Shown: positions 59,324-64,000 of the stretch, piece by piece | How positions within the stretch are numbered: the first letter of the stretch is position 1 | Layout of the letters: each line of letters starts with the position of its first letter | Source: Jiangella rhizosphaerae | Lineage (GTDB): Bacteria > Actinomycetota > Actinomycetes > Jiangellales > Jiangellaceae | Length of the DNA stretch: 64,000 nt | Assembly: GCF_003579925.1 (NCBI RefSeq) | Contig: NZ_QUAL01000053.1 | Span: forward strand, 53,634-117,633 | Reading direction: 5' to 3' | Notes under the pieces: model-generated | Told to the model about the DNA's origin: nothing | The model's database searches: none | The model's input: only the letters and a program-made list of their open reading frames with translations | Translations under genes and position numbers: made by a program

Positions 59324-59354
59324 TCCTGAGAACATCCGGAGACGGTCCTGAGAA
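59324..59354. repeat. Direct repeat TCCTGAGAA before phosphoketolase
   Basis: TCCTGAGAA occurs at 59324 and again at 59346, 22 bases apart (two helix turns), between the divergent starts. It may be a regulator-binding pair. No regulator is identified. Confidence 0.4.
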
Positions 59355-59425
59355 ACGTGTATGAGTCCAGGGCCCCCGGGTACATGCTGGTCCTTGACGA
59401 GCAGACCCCATCGAAGGAGCGGCGA

Positions 59426-61906
59426 ATGCTCGACGAGGCCAGCACCCGGACCATCGACGACGCCCTGCTCACGCGCATCGACGCGTGGTGGCGGGCGGCC
59501 AACTACCTCTCCGTCGGGCAGATCTACCTGCTGGACAACCCGCTGCTGAGAGAGCCGCTGCGGGCCGAGCACGTCAAGCCGCGCCTGCTCGGCCACTGGG
59601 GCACCTCGCCCGGCCAGAACTTCCTGTACGCGCACCTCAACCGCGCGATCGTCGAGCGCGACCTCGACATGATCTACCTCTCCGGCCCCGGCCACGGCGG
59701 TCCCTCGCTGGTGTCGGCGGCCTGGCTCGACGGCACCTACAGCGAGGTCTACTCCAACGTCGGCGAGGACGAGGCCGGGCTGCGCGAGCTGTTCCGTCAG
59801 TTCTCCTTCCCCGGCGGCATCCCGAGCCATGTCGCGCCGGAGACGCCCGGCTCGATCCACGAGGGCGGCGAGCTGGGCTACGTGCTCTCGCACGCCTACG
59901 GCGCCGCCTTCGACAACCCCGGGCTGACGGTGGCGGCCTGCATCGGCGACGGCGAGGCCGAGACCGGCCCGCTGGCGACGGCCTGGCACAGCAACAAGTT
60001 CCTGAACCCGGCGACGGACGGCGCCGTCCTGCCGATCCTGCACCTCAACGGCTACAAGATCGCCAACCCGACGGTGCTGGCCCGCATCCCGCGCGGCGAG
60101 CTGGAGGCCCTGCTGACCGGCTACGGCTACACGCCGTACTGGTTCGAGGGCGGCTTCGACGACGAGGACCACCTGTCCGTGCACCGCCGGTTCGCCACGC
60201 TGCTGGACCAGGTGCTCGACCACATCGCCACCATCCAGCGCGACGCCCGTGACGGCAGCCTCGGCGAGCGGGCGGCATGGCCGGCCATCGTGTTCAAGAC
60301 GCCGAAGGGCTGGACGGGGCCGCACGAGGTCGACGGCCACCTCGTCGAGAACACCTACCGGGCGCATCAGGTGCCGATGAGCGCGGTGCGCGGCAACGAG
60401 GAGTACACCCGGCTCCTGGAGCAGTGGATGCGCTCCTACCGCCCCGAGGAGCTGTTCGACGACGACGGCCGGCTCCGCGCCGAGCTGCGTGAGCTGTCGC
60501 CGTCGGGACCTCGGCGGATGAGCGCGAACCCGCACGCCAACGGCGGCCTGCTCACCCGCGACCTGCGGCTGCCCGACTTCCGCGACCACGCCGTCGACGT
60601 GCCGGTGCCGGGCGGCGCCATCGCCGAGCCCACGCGCGTGCTCGGCGAGTGGCTGGCCGGCGTCGTCACGGCGAACCCGTCGAACTTCCTCATCATGGGG
60701 CCGGACGAGACGGCGTCGAACCGGCTCTCCGCCGCGGTCGACGCGGGCGGCAAGCGCTGGCTGGGCGAGACGCTGGAGACGGACGACTCGCTGTCGCCCA
60801 CCGGCCGGGTCCTCGAGATGCTGTCCGAGCACCAGTGCCAGGGCTGGCTCGAGGGCTACCTGCTGACCGGGCGGCACGGGCTGTTCAGCTGCTACGAGGC
60901 GTTCATCCACATCATCGACGCGATGTTCAACCAGCACGCCAAGTGGTTGAAAGTGACCCGCGAGATCCCGTGGCGGGCGCCGATCCCGTCGCTGAACTAC
61001 CTGCTGTCGTCGCACGTGTGGCGGCAGGACCACAACGGCTTCTCGCACCAGGACCCGGGCTTCATCGACCACGTGGTGAACAAGAAGGCCGACGTCATCC
61101 GGGTCTATCTGCCGCCGGACACCAACACGCTGCTCTCGACGTACGACCACTGCCTGCGCAGCCGCGACTACGTCAACGTCGTCGTCGCGGGCAAGCAGCC
61201 GGGGCCGCAGTGGCTCACCATGGACGAGGCGATCGCCCACTGCACCCGCGGCATCGGCGTCTGGGAGTGGGCCAGCACCGACGGCGGCGAGGGCGAGCCC
61301 GACGTCGTCATGGCCTGCGCCGGAGACGTGCCCACCATCGAGACGCTGGCCGCCGTCGACATCATGCGCCAGCACCTGCCGGAGCTGCGGGTCCGCGTCG
61401 TCAACGTCGTCGACCTCATGCGGCTGCAGGATGAGCGCGAGCATCCGCACGGGCTGAGCAGCCGCGAGTTCGACACCCTGTTCACCCGCGACAAGCCGGT
61501 CGTGTTCGCCTACCACGGCTACCCGTGGCTGATCCACCGGCTGACCTACCGGCGCACCAACCACGACAACATCCACGTCCGCGGCTACAAGGAGGAGGGC
61601 ACCACCACGACGCCGTTCGACATGGTGATGCTCAACGACCTCGACCGGTACCACCTGGTCATGGACGTCATCGACCGCGTGCCGGGGCTGGGCAGCGAGC
61701 GCGCCGTCCTGCGGCAGCGGATGGCCGACGCGCGGCTGCGGGCCCGGCAGTACACCCGCGAGCACGGCACCGACATCCCCGAGGTGGCCGAGTGGGCCTG
61801 GCCCGACGCGCGCGCCCGCGGGCTGCCGGGCGCGGCCGGCGAGGACACCGCGGCGGACTTCGAGCCGACGCCGGGTCCGGTGCAGGGCGAGCGCACCGAG
61901 GGCTGA
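59426..61906 (+). CDS. xfp: Phosphoketolase
   Basis: An 826-residue TPP-dependent enzyme cleaving xylulose-5-phosphate (and usually fructose-6-phosphate) to acetyl phosphate. [78 protein letters not shown] (TPP site GDGEAE) and [20 protein letters not shown] are diagnostic. I start at ATG 59426, preceded by GAAGGAG and matching the usual family length, rather than at 59357. No acetate kinase gene is nearby. Confidence 0.95.
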   Translation: MLDEASTRTIDDALLTRIDAWWRAANYLSVGQIYLLDNPLLREPLRAEHVKPRLLGHWGTSPGQNFLYAHLNRAIVERDLDMIYLSGPGHGGPSLVSAAWLDGTYSEVYSNVGEDEAGLRELFRQFSFPGGIPSHVAPETPGSIHEGGELGYVLSHAYGAAFDNPGLTVAACIGDGEAETGPLATAWHSNKFLNPATDGAVLPILHLNGYKIANPTVLARIPRGELEALLTGYGYTPYWFEGGFDDEDHLSVHRRFATLLDQVLDHIATIQRDARDGSLGERAAWPAIVFKTPKGWTGPHEVDGHLVENTYRAHQVPMSAVRGNEEYTRLLEQWMRSYRPEELFDDDGRLRAELRELSPSGPRRMSANPHANGGLLTRDLRLPDFRDHAVDVPVPGGAIAEPTRVLGEWLAGVVTANPSNFLIMGPDETASNRLSAAVDAGGKRWLGETLETDDSLSPTGRVLEMLSEHQCQGWLEGYLLTGRHGLFSCYEAFIHIIDAMFNQHAKWLKVTREIPWRAPIPSLNYLLSSHVWRQDHNGFSHQDPGFIDHVVNKKADVIRVYLPPDTNTLLSTYDHCLRSRDYVNVVVAGKQPGPQWLTMDEAIAHCTRGIGVWEWASTDGGEGEPDVVMACAGDVPTIETLAAVDIMRQHLPELRVRVVNVVDLMRLQDEREHPHGLSSREFDTLFTRDKPVVFAYHGYPWLIHRLTYRRTNHDNIHVRGYKEEGTTTTPFDMVMLNDLDRYHLVMDVIDRVPGLGSERAVLRQRMADARLRARQYTREHGTDIPEVAEWAWPDARARGLPGAAGEDTAADFEPTPGPVQGERTEG

Positions 61907-61955
61907 CGCGGCTCGGGGCGCCCGGGCTGTCGGTGCCGCGCGGCACAATGCGGTC

Positions 61956-63098
61956 ATGGCGTTGACGGTCCGGGCGCTCAACCGCGCCACCCTGGCCCGG
62001 CAGCTGCTGCTGGAACGCGTGTCGCTCGACGTCACCGATGCGGTCCGGCGGCTGGTCGCGCTGCAGGCGCAGCACCCCGCGTCGCCGTACCTCGCGCTGT
62101 GGAACCGGCTCGAGGGGTTCGACCCCGCCGAGCTCGACGCCGCGTTCGCCGGCCGCACCCTGGTCAAGGCGACGCTCATGCGGGTCACCCTGCACGTTGT
62201 GCACGCCGGCGACTACCCCACCTTCCAGCAGGCCATGCAGCCGACGTTGCGGGGTGCCCGGCTCAACGACCCCCGGTTCCGGGTCGCCGGCCTGAGCCAC
62301 GCCGACGCCGAGGCCGCCATCCCCGGCCTGCTGGAGTTCCTCGCCACGCCCCGCGGAGGGCCGGAGAGCGAGGCGTGGCTCACCGAGCGCCACGGCGCGC
62401 CGATGAAGGGCCTGTGGTGGGCGCTGCGGCAGTTCGGGCCGGGAGTGCTGCACGCGCCCACCGGGCCGCCGTGGTCGTTCGGCACCCGCCCGGCCTACGT
62501 CGCCGCCGCCGACCCGCCCGCCGTCGCCGACGCCGAGACGTCCGCCGCCGCCACCGCCGACCTGTTCCGGCGTTACGTCGCCGGCTTCGGGCCGGTCTCG
62601 ATGCCCGACTTCGCGCAGTTCGGCCTGCTGGTCCGCCCGCAGGCCCGGGCCGCCGTCGAGGCCGTCGCCGGCGAGCTGGCCCGGTTCGAGGGGCCGGACG
62701 GCACGGTGCTCTACGACCTGCCCGGCGCGCCGCGGCCGGACGAGGACGTCCCGGCGCCGCCGCGGCTGCTGCCCATGTGGGACAGCGTGCTGCTGGTGCA
62801 CGCCGACCGCGGGCGCGTCATCCCGCCCGAGTACCGCAAGCTGGTCACGCGCACCAACGGCGACACCCTCCCCACACTGCTGGTCGACGGCTTCGTCGCG
62901 GGCGTGTGGCGGCCGGTCGACGGTGGCATCGAGGCCACGGCGTTCCGTACGCTCTCCGGCGCCGAGTGGGACGGGTTGGCGAAGGAGGCCGCGGCGCTGT
63001 CGGCGCTGCTCGCCGACCGCGACCCGGCGGTGTACCGCCGCTACGACCGCTGGTGGGCCGGTCTGCCCGCGGCCGAGGTGCGGGTGCTGCCCGGCTGA
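61956..63098 (+). CDS. AlkZ-like winged-helix DNA glycosylase homolog
   Basis: A 380-residue protein of the HTH_42 group. RRLVALQAQHPASPYLALWN contains the catalytic Q37-x-Q39 of AlkZ, the interstrand-crosslink glycosylase. AGRTLVKATLMRVTLHVVHA, AYVAAADPPAV, FRRYVAGFGPVSMPDFAQF and WDSVLLVHADRGRVIP match the family. So this copy should be active, unlike the homolog at 45616. CACAAT lies six bases before the ATG (leaderless-like). Confidence 0.88.
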   Translation: MALTVRALNRATLARQLLLERVSLDVTDAVRRLVALQAQHPASPYLALWNRLEGFDPAELDAAFAGRTLVKATLMRVTLHVVHAGDYPTFQQAMQPTLRGARLNDPRFRVAGLSHADAEAAIPGLLEFLATPRGGPESEAWLTERHGAPMKGLWWALRQFGPGVLHAPTGPPWSFGTRPAYVAAADPPAVADAETSAAATADLFRRYVAGFGPVSMPDFAQFGLLVRPQARAAVEAVAGELARFEGPDGTVLYDLPGAPRPDEDVPAPPRLLPMWDSVLLVHADRGRVIPPEYRKLVTRTNGDTLPTLLVDGFVAGVWRPVDGGIEATAFRTLSGAEWDGLAKEAAALSALLADRDPAVYRRYDRWWAGLPAAEVRVLPG

Positions 63099-63193
63099 GC
63101 GATGTGACGGGCGCGACTCGCGGAACCACCATCCCGGCCGCCGAGTTCCTCGTACAACTAGCAGGTACACCCACTTGCCTGGAGGTCGTCCCG

Positions 63194-63880
63194 ATGTCCG
63201 TGCTCACCCGCCGCCGCGTGGTCATCGGCGTCGGCGCCCTGGCCGCTCTCGTGCTGGCCGTCATCGGCGGCACGTATCTCTACATCAACGTGATCAGCGA
63301 CGACGCTCCCGCGCCGCTGGCGCTCGAGACGTCCCCGCCGCCCGCGTCCGGCGGCGACACCGACCTCGACGGAACGTGGACGGTAGCCGGCGGGTCCGAG
63401 GCCGGCTACCGCGTCGACGAGGTGCTCAACGGCCAGGACAACACCGTCGTCGGGCGCACCAGCGACGTCACCGGGCAGGTCACCGTAGCCGATGGCGAGG
63501 CGACCGAGGGCGAGATCACCGTCGACATGACGACCATCACCACCGACAGCGGGAGCCGCGACGGCCAGTTCCGCGGCCCGATCATGCAGACCGACGAGTT
63601 CCCCACCTCGACGTTCACGCTGACGTCGCCGGTGCCGCTGGACGGCCTCGACGACGGCGGCCCGATCAGCGTGACCGCGACCGGCGACCTCACCGTCCGC
63701 GACGTCACGCACTCGATCGAGGTCGACCTCGACGTGCAGCGCTCCGGCGACGGCGTCCAGGTGGCCGGCTCGGGCGAGATCCAGTTCGCCGACTTCGACG
63801 TCGACCCACCGAACCTCGGCTTCGTACGGGTCGAGGGCCACGGAACGGTCGAGTTCCTGCTGACCCTCGCCCGAAGCTGA
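63194..63880 (+). CDS. YceI-family protein with N-terminal membrane anchor
   Basis: A 228-residue protein. RRRVVIGVGALAALVLAVIGGTYLYINVI is an N-terminal membrane segment; a Pro/Ser linker follows. The YceI barrel has LDGTWTVAGGSEAGYRVDEV, VVGRTSDVTGQVTVADGE, RDGQFRGPIMQTDEFPTSTF and VRDVTHSIEVDLDVQ. Such barrels bind polyisoprenoid lipids at the outer side of the membrane. GGAGG nine bases before ATG 63194. Confidence 0.88.
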   Translation: MSVLTRRRVVIGVGALAALVLAVIGGTYLYINVISDDAPAPLALETSPPPASGGDTDLDGTWTVAGGSEAGYRVDEVLNGQDNTVVGRTSDVTGQVTVADGEATEGEITVDMTTITTDSGSRDGQFRGPIMQTDEFPTSTFTLTSPVPLDGLDDGGPISVTATGDLTVRDVTHSIEVDLDVQRSGDGVQVAGSGEIQFADFDVDPPNLGFVRVEGHGTVEFLLTLARS

Positions 63881-63946
63881 CGAGGCGGCGCCGCCCGCAC
63901 CGCGCGCAGCGGTCCGGACGGCGCCGTCGTCGGTCCGGGTGCCGGA

Positions 63947-64000
63947 TCAGCGCGGCGGGGCCGGCGGCTCGGTCTCCGGCGAACCGCCCTCGGCCGGCGG
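63947..64000 (-). CDS. C-terminal end of an unknown gene (starts beyond the window)
   Basis: On the minus strand an open frame enters from the right edge and stops at 63947, ending PETEPPAPPR. A Pro/Glu-rich tail fits many actinobacterial proteins, but 17 codons are too few for a family call. It would converge on the YceI gene; GGCGGCGCCGCC at 63884 could serve as a weak shared terminator. Confidence 0.35.
   Translation of the reverse strand, partial: PPAEGGSPETEPPAPPR

Noticed and set aside
59276..62188. Minus-strand extension of the 102-residue gene up to 1073 codons
   Set aside because: Antisense to phosphoketolase; GGAGG and ATG at 59275 mark the true start.

Overview
The window is high-GC DNA from an actinobacterium. 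Supporting signs are a peptidyl-tRNA hydrolase of the actinobacterial VLRF1 type, two ECF41-type sigma factors with built-in SnoaL-like domains, paired WYL regulators, DUF2277, DUF1990 and AlkZ-like proteins, many GTG starts, many 4-base stop/start overlaps, and several starts that look leaderless. A Jiangella-like soil actinomycete would fit, but that is only an impression. No rRNA, tRNA, CRISPR array, insertion sequence or prophage was seen.

Left part (0-20 kb): thiE stands divergent to a TPP-riboswitch-controlled thiO-thiS-thiG operon. Then come a HAD hydrolase, an ArsR-SulP transporter operon with a palindromic operator, a DinB protein, a DUF234-type ATPase behind two tandem palindromes, an AlaX editing protein and a succinate-semialdehyde dehydrogenase. 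A 3105-residue secreted subtilisin-like protein follows, carrying a PQQ-type propeller and five copies of a ~375-residue module.

Middle (20-33 kb): an AraC-type regulator broken by an internal deletion, a cupin, a nitroreductase, a lower-GC type IV toxin-antitoxin-like pair next to a RecB-nuclease/SF1-helicase fusion, a TauE/SafE exporter overlapping a MazG-like gene, a DUF4862 protein and two overlapping MFS transporters.

An island at 33-43 kb is the best candidate for an undescribed system. It holds an AAA ATPase, a WYL regulator pair, a NUDIX hydrolase, two tandem OGG-fold DNA-glycosylase paralogs (one without the conserved lysine), a HelD-like helicase without the usual long N-terminal arm, and a second WYL pair paralogous to the first. 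The contents suggest nucleic-acid or nucleotide surveillance under two-protein WYL control. That function is inferred, not shown.

Right part (43-64 kb): OsmC and SWIM-domain genes, an SDR-GntR-galactonate dehydratase operon with a consensus FadR-type operator, a PAP2 phosphatase, two carboxymuconolactone-decarboxylase/ECF41 pairs each with an ECF41-like promoter, Uma2, a ~300-nt structured leader before the VLRF1 gene, superoxide dismutase with a strong terminator and a 37-codon membrane peptide behind it, and proline dehydrogenase. A decayed DUF899 gene carries a 56-bp inverted copy of part of its neighbour. Phosphoketolase, a second AlkZ-like glycosylase and a YceI protein close the window. 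The only gene-free stretch above 300 bases is the VLRF1 leader region (54213-54585).
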